Below are positions 18,505 through 27,328 of a stretch of DNA of 64,000 nucleotides, piece by piece. The position numbers and the translations under genes are program-made. The notes under the pieces were generated by a model, which searched no databases, was not told the DNA's origin, and was given only the letters and a program-made list of their open reading frames with translations. This stretch comes from AAA044-D11 sp965268555 (GTDB lineage Bacteria > Actinomycetota > Actinomycetes > Nanopelagicales > Nanopelagicaceae), in contig OZ254174.1 in NCBI GenBank assembly GCA_965268555.1, positions 434,001-498,000 of the forward strand, read 5' to 3'. The first letter of the stretch is position 1, and each line of letters opens with the position of its first letter.

Positions 18505-18510
18505 TAGGCT
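18505..18510 (+). promoter_or_regulatory. -10 element TAGGCT, leaderless start
   Basis: TAGGCT is followed by exactly six bases and then ATG 18517. No Shine-Dalgarno is present. The spacing matches the other leaderless-type starts in this window. Confidence 0.6.
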
Positions 18511-18516
18511 CACCCC

Positions 18517-19092
18517 ATGGTAAATCTAACGCGTATCTATACAAAAACTGGCGATGATGGAACAACCTCCCTGGGAGATATGAGCCGCACATCAAAAAAT
18601 GACCCGCGATTAGAAGCCTATGCAACTGTTGATGAAGCAAACTCATCTATCGGTGTAGTTCTGGCACTTGGCCAGATTAAAGATGCGCAGATAACAAAAC
18701 TATTAATCCGAATTCAAAATGATTTATTCGATGTCGGCGCCGATCTCTGTACGCCAGTAATCGATGATCCAAAGATTGAGCCACTTCGCGTTATTGAATC
18801 CCAAGTTTCATATTTAGAAGAGCAGATTGATCTATATAACAAATCACTAGCAGAGCTTCGTAGTTTCGTACTTCCATCCGGAACCCCAGCAGCTGCGCTT
18901 TTGCATGTTGCAAGAACTGTGACACGTCGCGCAGAACGAAATACTTGGCACGCAATTCACCAGTTTGGTAGTGGAGTTAATTCATTGACCGCGAAGTATT
19001 TGAACCGACTATCAGATTTACTGTTCGTTCTAGCAAGATATGAAAATAAGGATCAAGGCGATGTGCTCTGGGTTCCAGGAGCAAACCGCTAA
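18517..19092 (+). CDS. Cob(I)yrinic acid a,c-diamide / cobalamin adenosyltransferase, PduO type
   Basis: A 191-residue PduO-type adenosyltransferase forming adenosylcobalamin from ATP and cob(I)alamin. Family motifs: YTKTGDDGTTSLGD at 8-21, YATVDEANSSIG near 35-46, and RTVTRRAERNTW near 130. The YLNRLSDLLFVLARYEN segment near the C-terminus is also typical. Adjacent to murA as in other actinobacteria. Confidence 0.95.
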   Translation: MVNLTRIYTKTGDDGTTSLGDMSRTSKNDPRLEAYATVDEANSSIGVVLALGQIKDAQITKLLIRIQNDLFDVGADLCTPVIDDPKIEPLRVIESQVSYLEEQIDLYNKSLAELRSFVLPSGTPAAALLHVARTVTRRAERNTWHAIHQFGSGVNSLTAKYLNRLSDLLFVLARYENKDQGDVLWVPGANR

Positions 19093-19736
19093 CTTCTTGT
19101 AATGCTCTTTGTGTAAGTATTGCTTGGAATTTTTTCAGTCGGGGTTCCCACGCGACAGTTTGCGGTATAGGCGCCAATTCCTAAACCATCTGCAATTGGT
19201 TCATTACTAATCAGAAGAATTGCAGTTACTTTCTTTGCAGCGCTGCCTGGAGCAAGTGTCGTGAGAGATCCATAAATAATTCTCTGGGTCGAATCTGCAG
19301 GGTCAACTCCTAGGACATTCGAAGTTATCTCCCACCAATCACAGCCAGTCTCTGAACCAACAAAGATGCCAAGGCAGGCTACTTCATGGCAATAAGCAAT
19401 TAAGTTTTTCTGAATGTATTTGTTTTCAGTACCAGCAATCCCTAATTCTTTAGGGGTGGCAGTCTTTGCATAAAGTGAATCTTTCTTTTCAAATCCTGGC
19501 GGTGGCCACTTCATAGCTTTCTTCGCCGGAAGCTTCTTCTTTTTCTTTACAACCTTCTTTTTAACTACAGGCTTTTTACTCGCTGGCTTTTTAACGACAG
19601 GCTTCTTGGTCGCTGGCGGCGTTACTACCTTTGATTTACTAGTAGTTGGCTTGGGCGTCGGCTTAGTTGTTGCCGCACTAGCTTGTACTGGGATTAGAAG
19701 CGAGGCTGTGACAACCAGCGAAATCAGCTTCTTCAT
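19089..19736 (-). CDS. Secreted protein with Lys/Pro/Val-rich linker, function unknown
   Basis: A 215-residue protein starting with a Sec signal peptide (hydrophobic LISLVVTASLLIPV, cleavage near ASA-A at 21-22). Residues 24-75 form a very basic linker with near-repeats of KKPVVKK and KKPASKK. A compact C-terminal domain (about 80-215) carries four cysteines. The linker could bind anionic cell-wall polymers or span the wall, but that is inference. Its start overlaps the stop of the upstream ABC-2 permease by four bases, so the two are translated together. I do not recognise the C-terminal domain. Confidence 0.8.
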   Translation of the reverse strand: MKKLISLVVTASLLIPVQASAATTKPTPKPTTSKSKVVTPPATKKPVVKKPASKKPVVKKKVVKKKKKLPAKKAMKWPPPGFEKKDSLYAKTATPKELGIAGTENKYIQKNLIAYCHEVACLGIFVGSETGCDWWEITSNVLGVDPADSTQRIIYGSLTTLAPGSAAKKVTAILLISNEPIADGLGIGAYTANCRVGTPTEKIPSNTYTKSITRS

Positions 19737-20521
19737 TTGTCAGACCACTTAAAAGTTTTTAGTGCAAGTATCGTTCCGAGTACTGTCCAAAGGAGTAGAA
19801 CGATCGCAATTTGTGGGATCTCCCAACTTTTTGCTACTTCCTGAGTTGCAAAATTTTCAGGTAGAAAAACCGAGCGCATTCCTTGAGTAAGCCACTTAAG
19901 TGGAAAGAGAGCGGCAAATTGTTGCATCCACTGCGGCAGGGTTGAGAAGACAAAGAAAACACCGCTAAAGAATTGCAGAATGATGACAATTGGAGAAACA
20001 ACTGCGGAAGCACCGCGACCGTTCTTTGGAACAGCAGAGAATGCAATTCCTAAAATTGTTGAGCAGATGCTTCCGAGAAGAATTAGCCAGGCAAAACGGA
20101 GCCATCTCTCAGTTGTGTTAGGTAGGTCTAAGCCAAAGAGCGCTGCACCAAAGCCCATTAGAGCGCCAACTTGAACAACCATTGCAACAAAAACGAGAAT
20201 GGCTTTTCCGATGAAGTATGAAACTGGCGAAATTGGGGTTCCGCGAAGACGCTTGAGCGTTCCGAAATCTCTTTCAATCGGAATCATGATTGCTAGTTGT
20301 TGAAATCCGGTATTAACAAGTCCGGAGGCAATCATTCCGGCGACAAAGTATTGGCTAAAGGTTACGCCCGGAGCTAGATCACCTTTGAAGACTGAACCAA
20401 AGATGAAGAGCAACATAACTGGAAAGAGAAGGGTGAAGACTACGGATTCACGTTGGCGCATGAATTGTTTTATTTCTAAGCCACCACGAAGAAAACCGAC
20501 TTTAATTATGCTTGGTCTCAT
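19733..20521 (-). CDS. ABC-2 type transporter permease
   Basis: A 262-residue membrane protein with six hydrophobic segments and the ABC-2 pattern: a cytosolic N-terminus with KQFMRQRESVVFTLLFPVML, then FSQYFVAGMIASGL, IPIERDFGTLKRLRGTPIS and FFSGVFFVFSTLPQW. It pairs with the ATPase encoded immediately upstream on the same strand, overlapping by four bases. The two likely form a drug or lipid exporter of the DrrAB type; the substrate is unknown. Confidence 0.93.
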   Translation of the reverse strand: MRPSIIKVGFLRGGLEIKQFMRQRESVVFTLLFPVMLLFIFGSVFKGDLAPGVTFSQYFVAGMIASGLVNTGFQQLAIMIPIERDFGTLKRLRGTPISPVSYFIGKAILVFVAMVVQVGALMGFGAALFGLDLPNTTERWLRFAWLILLGSICSTILGIAFSAVPKNGRGASAVVSPIVIILQFFSGVFFVFSTLPQWMQQFAALFPLKWLTQGMRSVFLPENFATQEVAKSWEIPQIAIVLLLWTVLGTILALKTFKWSDK

Positions 20522-21387
20522 AATTGGCCAATCATTTTCAAATAGATATCTTCAAGAGATGGTCTGATCACGGTTAGTTCTGGAACTTCGCCACCAAATT
20601 TTGCTGAAAGTTTTGCTACTTCAGCCGCTGGAAAATCACTTTCAATCTCCTGCTTGGCACCGTTTTCAAGCCAGCTGATTCGGGCCTTTGCGGTATTCCT
20701 TCCACCAAGGTTTTCAGGGGTGGAAATTTCGATAATTTTTCCATCAACAATCACTGCGACCCGGTCGGCTAAAGCTTCTGCTTCATCTAAGTAATGTGTT
20801 GTGAGCAGGATTGTCCTGCCTTCATCGCGCAAGTTTCGGATTAAATCCCAGAAAGCTCTGCGGGCTTCAGGGTCAAAGCCTGTTGTAGGTTCATCTAAAA
20901 ATAGGATTTCTGGATTCCCGATTATTCCAAGCGCCACATCTAATCGTCGACGTTGGCCACCTGAAAGGCTTGCAACCCTGGCGTTCGACTTCTCTTCTAG
21001 TCCGACGTCGCGAATAACAGTTTCAGGATCGCGTGGATTGGAATAGTAATTTGCGAAGTGATTAACGGTTTCTGATACTGATAAATCTTGGGAATCATTA
21101 GTTGATTGAAGGACTATTCCAATTCGATTCCGCCAGGCCCAATTATTGGTGCCAAGTTTTGCAGGATCTTGGCCAAGGACTTTAACTTCGCCACCATCTC
21201 GATCTCGATAACCTTCTAGAATTTCAACTGTTGTGGTTTTGCCGGCGCCATTTGGACCGAGGATTGCAAATATTTCACCGCTGGCCACATCAAGATCAAT
21301 GCCAGCTACTGCGCTTTTTGAACCATTGGCCTTTGAGGTGTAAGTCTTGGTTAGACCTCGAACAGAAATTGCCGATTCATTTACCAC
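20518..21387 (-). CDS. ABC transporter ATP-binding protein (DrrA/CcmA type)
   Basis: About 289 residues from GTG 21387. Walker A is GPNGAGKT, the Q-loop follows in VLQSTND, the signature is SLSGGQRRRLDVALG and Walker B is ILFLDEPTTGFDPEARR. The long open frame reaches back to 21480, but the first 31 residues are non-homologous and overlap the divergent gene; GTG 21387 gives the standard start just before AISVRGLTKTY. The C-terminal extension is typical of exporters of this group. Confidence 0.92.
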   Translation of the reverse strand: MVNESAISVRGLTKTYTSKANGSKSAVAGIDLDVASGEIFAILGPNGAGKTTTVEILEGYRDRDGGEVKVLGQDPAKLGTNNWAWRNRIGIVLQSTNDSQDLSVSETVNHFANYYSNPRDPETVIRDVGLEEKSNARVASLSGGQRRRLDVALGIIGNPEILFLDEPTTGFDPEARRAFWDLIRNLRDEGRTILLTTHYLDEAEALADRVAVIVDGKIIEISTPENLGGRNTAKARISWLENGAKQEIESDFPAAEVAKLSAKFGGEVPELTVIRPSLEDIYLKMIGQL

Positions 21388-21444
21388 GTGAATATCCTGC
21401 CCTAAAAGTTGGGAATTACGGAATGGCTGCGAGAGAATAGGGCT

Positions 21445-21768
21445 GTGAGTCCACGTAGAAATCATCCCAAGCGCTCTCAAAAACGGGCTTCTGATAGTGA
21501 TGAAGAGCGCGATATCTCACTTTCAAGTGAGAGTATCGAAGAACATTCAGAGGGCGTTTATCGAGTCCGCCGAATAACAGGATCTACTTCTACGAAACCA
21601 TATCGTTGCCCTGGATGCGATCAATTAATTCCAACTGCTACACCTCATACTGTTGCTTGGCTTGAAGAAGATGTTGAATCGAGACGTCACTGGCACACGG
21701 TTTGTTGGACCAAGCGCAGCGATCGCAAACCCAGAACTCTTAGATCTAAAGGCGCTCCGCGCTATTAA
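21445..21768 (+). CDS. Conserved actinobacterial protein with CxxC motif
   Basis: About 108 residues from GTG 21445. The second half has YRVRRITGS, a CPGCDQLI zinc-ribbon-like CxxC, and RRHWHTVCW, a pattern common to short actinobacterial proteins often annotated only as ATP/GTP-binding or hypothetical. The first half is acidic and Ser-rich. GAGAAT six bases before the GTG suggests a leaderless start; a longer frame begins at 21409 but overlaps the divergent ABC gene promoter. Function unknown. The stop overlaps the end of the aldehyde dehydrogenase gene on the other strand. Confidence 0.75.
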   Translation: MSPRRNHPKRSQKRASDSDEERDISLSSESIEEHSEGVYRVRRITGSTSTKPYRCPGCDQLIPTATPHTVAWLEEDVESRRHWHTVCWTKRSDRKPRTLRSKGAPRY

Positions 21769-23243
21769 CCAATACCTTTTGAGTGCAACGTCTTTATCGC
21801 AACTTTAATAAATTTATCTGCAAACTTAGTTCGAGCAAATGTCGTAAAAACTATCGGAATATTGAATAGTGTTTTAACAACCGTTCTTGGATAAGTGAAC
21901 TCCATTAAACCTTCAGGTCCATGAATTCGACCATATCCACTATCTTTAACACCGCCAAATGGCACGGATGCTATTGCGGCGAAGGCAATTACTGAATTAA
22001 CAGAGACCATTCCGCATTGAAGCTGGGCAGCAATTTTCTCGCCATTGCGCTTTGACCAGACCGATGCTGCTAGCCCATACCTTGTTGCATTTGCGAGACG
22101 AATAGCTTCAGACATATCTGCCGTTCTATTAATTACAAGAGTTGGACCAAAAGTTTCTTCAGTAATTGCCAACGAATCTTCTGGTACATCAATCATGATT
22201 ACTGGTTCCACAAATGGCGCCTTTACTGAATCAACGCCACCAACAACAAACTTGGCACCCTTGGCTGCGGCATCATCAATATGGCTTTGGATAACCTTTA
22301 ATTGTGATGGCATTGTTGCGGGGCCATAATTCCCATCTTTACCTGGATGGACCTGCTTAGCTAGTTCAGTAATTTTTGCAATGAACTTATCTGCAACTTC
22401 GTTTACGACATAAACTCTTTCGGCGCCAATACAAGTCTGTCCGGCATTAGACATTGCAGACCAGAGCGCATATTCAGCTGCTCGATCGATATCGGCATCA
22501 GCAGCGACCAACACTGGATCTTTACCGCCACATTCAAGAACAACTGGGACCATTCGTTCGGCGCAAGAGGCTGCAACTTTCTTAGCTGTTCTAGTTGATC
22601 CAGTGAATGAAATTTTATCTACATTCGATTCGGTAAGCGCCTTTCCAGTCTCAGGCAATCCGGTAACACAAGTAAAGATATCTGCGAAGGGCGCTATGTT
22701 TGCAAAACTATTCGCAAGCCAGCGTCCAACGCCAGGAGTGAATTCACTTGGCTTAAAGACGACGGTATTTCCTGCGGCAAGTGCGTATGCAATCGAACCC
22801 ATTGGCGTAAAGATCGGGTAATTCCATGGACCGATTACTCCAACTACACCCATCGGAACTCGCGTCACGCTAGTTTTCATATTAAACATCAATAAACCAG
22901 ATGGGCGATGTTGTTTTGATAAGACGCTCTCTGCATGCTTAGCGGCCCAAGCTAAATGGCCCAGTGCAAGAGTTGCTTCTAGCGTTGCATCGCTAATAGG
23001 TTTTCCAGTTTCGGCGCGAACAATTTCTGCAATCTCATCAACTTCATTTGTAATCTGCGCCGCCCACTTCAGTAAAACTTTACGTCGGCCACGAAAACCA
23101 AGGGCCTGCCAGGCCAAACTAGCTGCGCGGGCACGGTCTACTGCTTCATGCACTTGGGCGGCTGAAGTATTGGGATAGCTCGCAATCACACTTGCATCGA
23201 CTGGATTGTGGCTTTCAAAAACGTTAGATGTAATGGTTTCCAT
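21765..23243 (-). CDS. NAD(P)-dependent aldehyde dehydrogenase
   Basis: A 492-residue ALDH-superfamily enzyme. N141 (PWNYP), catalytic base E237 (LECGGKD) and nucleophile C271 (GQTCIG) are all present. The extra C-terminal tail, with IPIVFTTFARTKFADKF near 460-476, resembles the membrane-proximal long-chain or succinate-semialdehyde-type subgroup of actinobacteria. The substrate is not resolvable. TAGTCT at 23250-23255 (minus strand) followed by six bases gives a leaderless promoter that overlaps the divergent hydrolase promoter. Confidence 0.93.
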   Translation of the reverse strand: METITSNVFESHNPVDASVIASYPNTSAAQVHEAVDRARAASLAWQALGFRGRRKVLLKWAAQITNEVDEIAEIVRAETGKPISDATLEATLALGHLAWAAKHAESVLSKQHRPSGLLMFNMKTSVTRVPMGVVGVIGPWNYPIFTPMGSIAYALAAGNTVVFKPSEFTPGVGRWLANSFANIAPFADIFTCVTGLPETGKALTESNVDKISFTGSTRTAKKVAASCAERMVPVVLECGGKDPVLVAADADIDRAAEYALWSAMSNAGQTCIGAERVYVVNEVADKFIAKITELAKQVHPGKDGNYGPATMPSQLKVIQSHIDDAAAKGAKFVVGGVDSVKAPFVEPVIMIDVPEDSLAITEETFGPTLVINRTADMSEAIRLANATRYGLAASVWSKRNGEKIAAQLQCGMVSVNSVIAFAAIASVPFGGVKDSGYGRIHGPEGLMEFTYPRTVVKTLFNIPIVFTTFARTKFADKFIKVAIKTLHSKGIG

Positions 23244-23249
23244 TGCATA

Positions 23250-23259
23250 AGACTAAACT
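23250..23259. promoter_or_regulatory. Overlapping divergent -10 elements in a 22-bp intergenic gap
   Basis: TAAACT (23254-23259, plus) lies six bases before GTG 23266. TAGTCT (read on the minus strand, 23250-23255) lies six bases before the ATG at 23243. The two hexamers share two base pairs, so the two promoters should compete for polymerase. Confidence 0.6.
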
Positions 23260-23265
23260 TATTTT

Positions 23266-23976
23266 GTGTCAGAGTTAATACGCCCCAGCACTGTGTTGCC
23301 GGCCAATCGCCGCCCCATAACGATTCAAACAGCAGATGGACTAAAGCTAATTGGAGAAGTGGCTACCCCGATAGGCGCTCGACTAGGTTCAATTCTCTGC
23401 CTGCATCCCAACCCGACAGGTGGGGGAATGATGGACAGCCATGTTTACAAGAAGGCTGCTAACCGACTTCCACAAATGGCAGGTATTGAAATAATTAGAT
23501 TCAATACTCGTGGAACTTCTTCCGAAGCAGGAACAAGTGAAGGCGAATATGGCGCGACCATTACTGAAAAATTTGATGTCGAAGCTGCTATTGATTTCGC
23601 ATTTAAAGAAATCGGAGTTGAAAAACTCTGGGTAATGGGCTGGTCCTTTGGCACAAACTTGGCTCTTAAATATGCAACAGATCCTCGAGTCCTAGGGTTA
23701 ATTTTATTGAGCCCCACACTCATTGAAACCAACAATGAAGATTTAGAGTTTTGGGCTAAAGATGGCAGACCAATAACTGCCCTAATTCCAGAGCACGATG
23801 ATTATTTAAAGCCAGATGCCGCAGAAATCGCCTTCCGAGTTATTCCACAAATAAAGTTAATAAACGTTGATGATGCAAAACACCTTTGGGTAGGTGAGCC
23901 AGCCGTTTATCGAGTTCTAACTGAGATCACAAAAATTATTGCTCCGGAAAGCTTGCCGCTTCCAACCGAAATCTAA
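23266..23976 (+). CDS. Alpha/beta hydrolase
   Basis: A 236-residue serine-hydrolase-fold protein. The nucleophile elbow is GWSFGTN, a strand-loop LCLHPNPTGGG follows the KlcD-type pattern seen in YqiA/YpfH-like hydrolases, and DDAKHLWVGEP carries the likely catalytic His. An acidic residue in IPEHDDYLKPD completes the triad. Substrate unknown. Leaderless GTG start. It converges on the AI-2E family gene with a four-base overlap. Confidence 0.88.
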   Translation: MSELIRPSTVLPANRRPITIQTADGLKLIGEVATPIGARLGSILCLHPNPTGGGMMDSHVYKKAANRLPQMAGIEIIRFNTRGTSSEAGTSEGEYGATITEKFDVEAAIDFAFKEIGVEKLWVMGWSFGTNLALKYATDPRVLGLILLSPTLIETNNEDLEFWAKDGRPITALIPEHDDYLKPDAAEIAFRVIPQIKLINVDDAKHLWVGEPAVYRVLTEITKIIAPESLPLPTEI

Positions 23977-25103
23977 TTCTTATCAGCCTTTGGATAAACA
24001 ACTTCATCAAGAATAAGCAGGACCGCGGCCGCAATTGGAACTGCAAGAATTCCGCCAACAAGGCCGAGGAGTGATGTTCCAATAAGTGCAGCGATGATAG
24101 TTACCAGGCCTGGAATTGAAAGCGAACGCTTCATAACTTTTGGCGTTAAAACGTAATTCTCAAATTGCACGTAAATGATGTAAGAAGCTAAGGATATTGC
24201 TGCGATTAACGGTGAAACCGTTAAAGCAATCAAGGTCACGATAGTCATCCCAATGAAGTGGCCAATAAGTGGAATCAAACCACAAACAAATACGACCAAT
24301 GCAAGTGCAGATTTATATGGCAGATCTAAGGCAAAACCAAGAATGAAGATAAAGATGCTTGCAAAAAATGAGATTGTGATTTGGCCGCCAACGAATGCGC
24401 CAACTCTAAAAATAATAGCATCGCTAATCTTTGCAACTCGTTCGCGACGGCTAGCAGGAACTAAGCGGTAAGCATCTTTAGTCACCGTTGGAAGAGCGGC
24501 CAGGAAGTAAAGGGTTAAAACTAAAATAGTTAGCGCCGAGAGCGCACCAGAGATGACAGCTTTTCCGACGCCGATTACGCCGCCGAAAGCTCCGATAACA
24601 AACTTGCCATCTTTAATCGAAGATTGAACTTTCGCTTGAATTGTGTCGATAATTCCATAGTTCACATTTAGATCGTTGATTGTGGCGTTATTTTTCAAAT
24701 CAGAGATTAACTGTGGCGCATTATGAATCAGAGCATTTACTTGATCAATAATCAGGGGAGCAGCAATCCAAATAAATATGGCAACAAAACCAATTACAGC
24801 AGTAACGGTAACGGCAACAGCTTTTGCTCTATTTAGCCCACGTCGTTCGATGAAGAGAACTGCAGGATTTAAGCCCATAGCAAAGAAGAGCGAAATAATT
24901 ATGAGAACAAATACTTGGCTTGCTGATGCCAACGCACGAAGCAAAGTGATGGCGATAATCGCACCAGATGCAGCGAGAAATCCGAAATAGAAGGGATGTG
25001 AATGATTTAGTGGCTCGCCAATTGTCCCAAAGTCCTCAGCGGTTGCTGACTTCTTCTTCCTGGTTAGAGATGGTCGCTTCAATATCGGTTTTAACTTTGC
25101 CAT
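23973..25103 (-). CDS. AI-2E (PerM) family transporter
   Basis: A 376-residue protein with about eight hydrophobic segments grouped as in the AI-2E/PerM family. Features include the cytosolic basic N-terminus, GLIPLIGHFIGMTIVTLIAL in the second half, and the final LVGGILAVPIAAAVLLILDE. The export substrate varies within this family, so quorum signalling should not be assumed. On the minus strand TAAAAT (25110-25115) is followed by six bases and ATG 25103, a leaderless arrangement. Confidence 0.9.
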   Translation of the reverse strand: MAKLKPILKRPSLTRKKKSATAEDFGTIGEPLNHSHPFYFGFLAASGAIIAITLLRALASASQVFVLIIISLFFAMGLNPAVLFIERRGLNRAKAVAVTVTAVIGFVAIFIWIAAPLIIDQVNALIHNAPQLISDLKNNATINDLNVNYGIIDTIQAKVQSSIKDGKFVIGAFGGVIGVGKAVISGALSALTILVLTLYFLAALPTVTKDAYRLVPASRRERVAKISDAIIFRVGAFVGGQITISFFASIFIFILGFALDLPYKSALALVVFVCGLIPLIGHFIGMTIVTLIALTVSPLIAAISLASYIIYVQFENYVLTPKVMKRSLSIPGLVTIIAALIGTSLLGLVGGILAVPIAAAVLLILDEVVYPKADKN

Positions 25104-25151
25104 GGCGTTATTTTAACGGCGCGTTAACTCAAAATAGGAGAGAATAGCCCC

Positions 25152-26399
25152 GTGGCTGACTTACGAATAACTGGACTAGCAGAAGAGATGTCTGCTCTTG
25201 CCCGCCTGCCTTGGGTAAAGCCACTCGAAGTTTGGCCAGAAGATGCCTCGCTTACAGATATGCGAGGTATTTCAAGACATATCGTGCGACTCGTTAAAGC
25301 CAATGAAAACTCGAATTCTCAGATTTATGCGATCAAAGAGACGGTCCCAGAATTTGCTAATCGTGAATATGCCCTGCTGCGTGAATTAAATAGCCGCGAA
25401 GCGCCATGTGTAGAACCAGTCGCAGTAATTGAGAATAGGACTGATGAGGAAGGAAACGAACTCCCGGCCGCACTAGTCACTCACTACCTGCCATTCTCAC
25501 TTCCATTTCGCGTAATTTTGAGTGCTCAAATAACGCCGCACGAGATTACGAATATGGCTAACGCACTTGCACTTTTACTGGTTCGACTTCACCTACTTGG
25601 ATTTTGGTGGGGCGATTGCTCATTATCAAACACACTTTTCCGTCGCGATGCTGATCAATTTGCGGCATATCTCGTGGATGCTGAAACTGGCGAATTTCAA
25701 TCCCGACTTACTGATGGTCAACGCGAGCATGATTTAGAGATTTCATTGTTTAACGTTGCTGCCGAGCTCGAAGATTTAAAGATAGCTGGTGTCCTGCAGG
25801 CAGACATGGATCCGATTCGCGCGAGTGAAGGTGTAATTAAACGTTATCGCAGACTTTGGAAGGCGCTTCGTGAACCACAAATTCTTGATCCAAATGATCG
25901 ACATGCAGTTGAAGGTGCGATGCGCCAATTACAAGATTTAGGTTTTGCGGTTGAAGAGGTAGAAGTATCAATTAATGGCGATAAGGGCGAGTTAAAGTTC
26001 CAACCTAAATTGGTAGCTGCCGGCTATCACCAAAATCGTCTGCTCGAATTACTTGGAATTCATGCCGAAGAGTTACAAGCGAAGAGATTACTCGCATCCT
26101 TCGATCGCTTCCGCGGTCGGGAAGCAACTCCAAAGCCACCGGTACATGACAGTGCTCGTCGATGGCTACGTGATACCTACCACCACGTTATGAATCAAGT
26201 TCCAAAAGAACTAGCCGGCCGCGTTGAACAAACGCAAATGTTCCACGAAATTTTGGAGCATCGTTGGTATCTCGGTGAGCAGGCCGGGCACGATTTAGGT
26301 CTTGATTTTGCAACCAAGGATTACATTGAAAATATTCTGCCCTTTAGAACGTATGTCGGTGTGACTGTTCCAGGTATTCATGAGCCACCTTCAAAATAA
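25152..26399 (+). CDS. DUF4032 protein with kinase-like (Kdo/WaaP-type) core
   Basis: A 415-residue conserved actinobacterial protein. The middle has kinase-like landmarks: YAIKE with a candidate ATP lysine near residue 63, WWGDCSLSNTLF with Asp and Asn in a catalytic-loop arrangement, and YLVDAETGEF in place of the DFG segment. The C-terminal half (about 230-415) is the DUF4032 region. The substrate is unknown. GAGAAT followed by six bases precedes GTG 25152, consistent with a leaderless message. Confidence 0.85.
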   Translation: MADLRITGLAEEMSALARLPWVKPLEVWPEDASLTDMRGISRHIVRLVKANENSNSQIYAIKETVPEFANREYALLRELNSREAPCVEPVAVIENRTDEEGNELPAALVTHYLPFSLPFRVILSAQITPHEITNMANALALLLVRLHLLGFWWGDCSLSNTLFRRDADQFAAYLVDAETGEFQSRLTDGQREHDLEISLFNVAAELEDLKIAGVLQADMDPIRASEGVIKRYRRLWKALREPQILDPNDRHAVEGAMRQLQDLGFAVEEVEVSINGDKGELKFQPKLVAAGYHQNRLLELLGIHAEELQAKRLLASFDRFRGREATPKPPVHDSARRWLRDTYHHVMNQVPKELAGRVEQTQMFHEILEHRWYLGEQAGHDLGLDFATKDYIENILPFRTYVGVTVPGIHEPPSK

Positions 26400-26416
26400 T
26401 TAGAGCTAGTTATATG

Positions 26417-26422
26417 TAGGAT
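26417..26422 (+). promoter_or_regulatory. -10 element TAGGAT, leaderless start
   Basis: TAGGAT is followed by six bases and ATG 26429, with no Shine-Dalgarno sequence. Confidence 0.55.
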
Positions 26423-26428
26423 GGCGAC

Positions 26429-27328
26429 ATGAGTTTGCCGCCACTGCCAAAGAATTTTGCTAGCGCAGTGGATCTAAGTTCGTTAGGCAAGCCACCAGCA
26501 CCAGAAGTCCCAACTCCAGGCATCGCAGTTACTTCGGCAAATTTAGTAAGTGAAGTACTTCCTGCTTCAAATCAGAAAGTCGTGATACTTATTTGCTGGT
26601 CACCTCGAAGTACCCAAGCAATATCGCTTCTTGAAGTAATGGGTAAATACCAAGCTGCTGATCTCCTTGAAAATGGGGAACCGGCCTGGATTCTGGGAAC
26701 TGTAAATGTTGATGTTGAAGTTCAGGTTGCACAAGCCTTGCAGATTCAATCAGTACCAATTGCGATAGCGATTATTCAAGAACAAATGGTTCCGCTCTTT
26801 GAAGCTATACCTACGCCAGAACAAATAAGACTCGTAATAGATAAAGTAATAGGACTCGCTGCAGAACGTGGCGTTGGTCAGGCCCTCGAAAAATCCGAGG
26901 CACCGGAAGTGCCAATGGAACCAGAAGAGATTGCCGCCATGGAAGCGATGGAAAAAGGCGAATTGGCTGAAGCCAAAACTCACTATGAAAAATGGCTAGC
27001 GCGCAAACCTGGCGATAATTTGGCGAAGCTTGGTTTGGCACAGACCGAATTAATTCTTCGAGTAAAAGATTTAGATCCAAAAGAAGTAATGACTCTCGCG
27101 GGCGCTAATCCAAATGAGATTTCTATTCAACTGAAGGCAGCTGATGTCGAAATTGCTAGTGGATTAAATAAGTCGGCTTTTGATCGTTTAATTGGGTTAG
27201 TCAAAGCTAGCCAAGGTGACGAGAAGAAGATTGTGCGCGAGCATCTGCTCACCTTGTTTGCGCTAGTTGATCCATCTGATCCAGATCTAATTGCTGCTCG
27301 AAGAGAGTTAGCGAGTGCACTCTATTGA
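26429..27328 (+). CDS. Thioredoxin-domain/TPR protein (YbbN/CnoX-like)
   Basis: A 299-residue cytosolic protein. Residues about 30-145 follow the thioredoxin fold (VVILICWSPRSTQAISLLEVM, then VPIAIAIIQEQMV) but lack the CxxC redox pair, with SPRS at that position. Residues about 165-299 form helical TPR-like repeats. Related proteins act as holdase co-chaperones. Its stop overlaps the start of the MFS gene by four bases. Confidence 0.88.
   Translation: MSLPPLPKNFASAVDLSSLGKPPAPEVPTPGIAVTSANLVSEVLPASNQKVVILICWSPRSTQAISLLEVMGKYQAADLLENGEPAWILGTVNVDVEVQVAQALQIQSVPIAIAIIQEQMVPLFEAIPTPEQIRLVIDKVIGLAAERGVGQALEKSEAPEVPMEPEEIAAMEAMEKGELAEAKTHYEKWLARKPGDNLAKLGLAQTELILRVKDLDPKEVMTLAGANPNEISIQLKAADVEIASGLNKSAFDRLIGLVKASQGDEKKIVREHLLTLFALVDPSDPDLIAARRELASALY

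Noticed and set aside
19500..19650. Tandem DNA repeat or CRISPR-like array in the Lys-rich coding region
   Set aside because: The periodicity follows KKPVVKK-type codons with irregular spacing, inside a clear reading frame; no spacers or uniform repeats.
21388..21480. N-terminal 31-residue extension of the ABC ATPase
   Set aside because: The extension has no homology pattern and would run through the divergent promoter; GTG 21387 gives the standard start.
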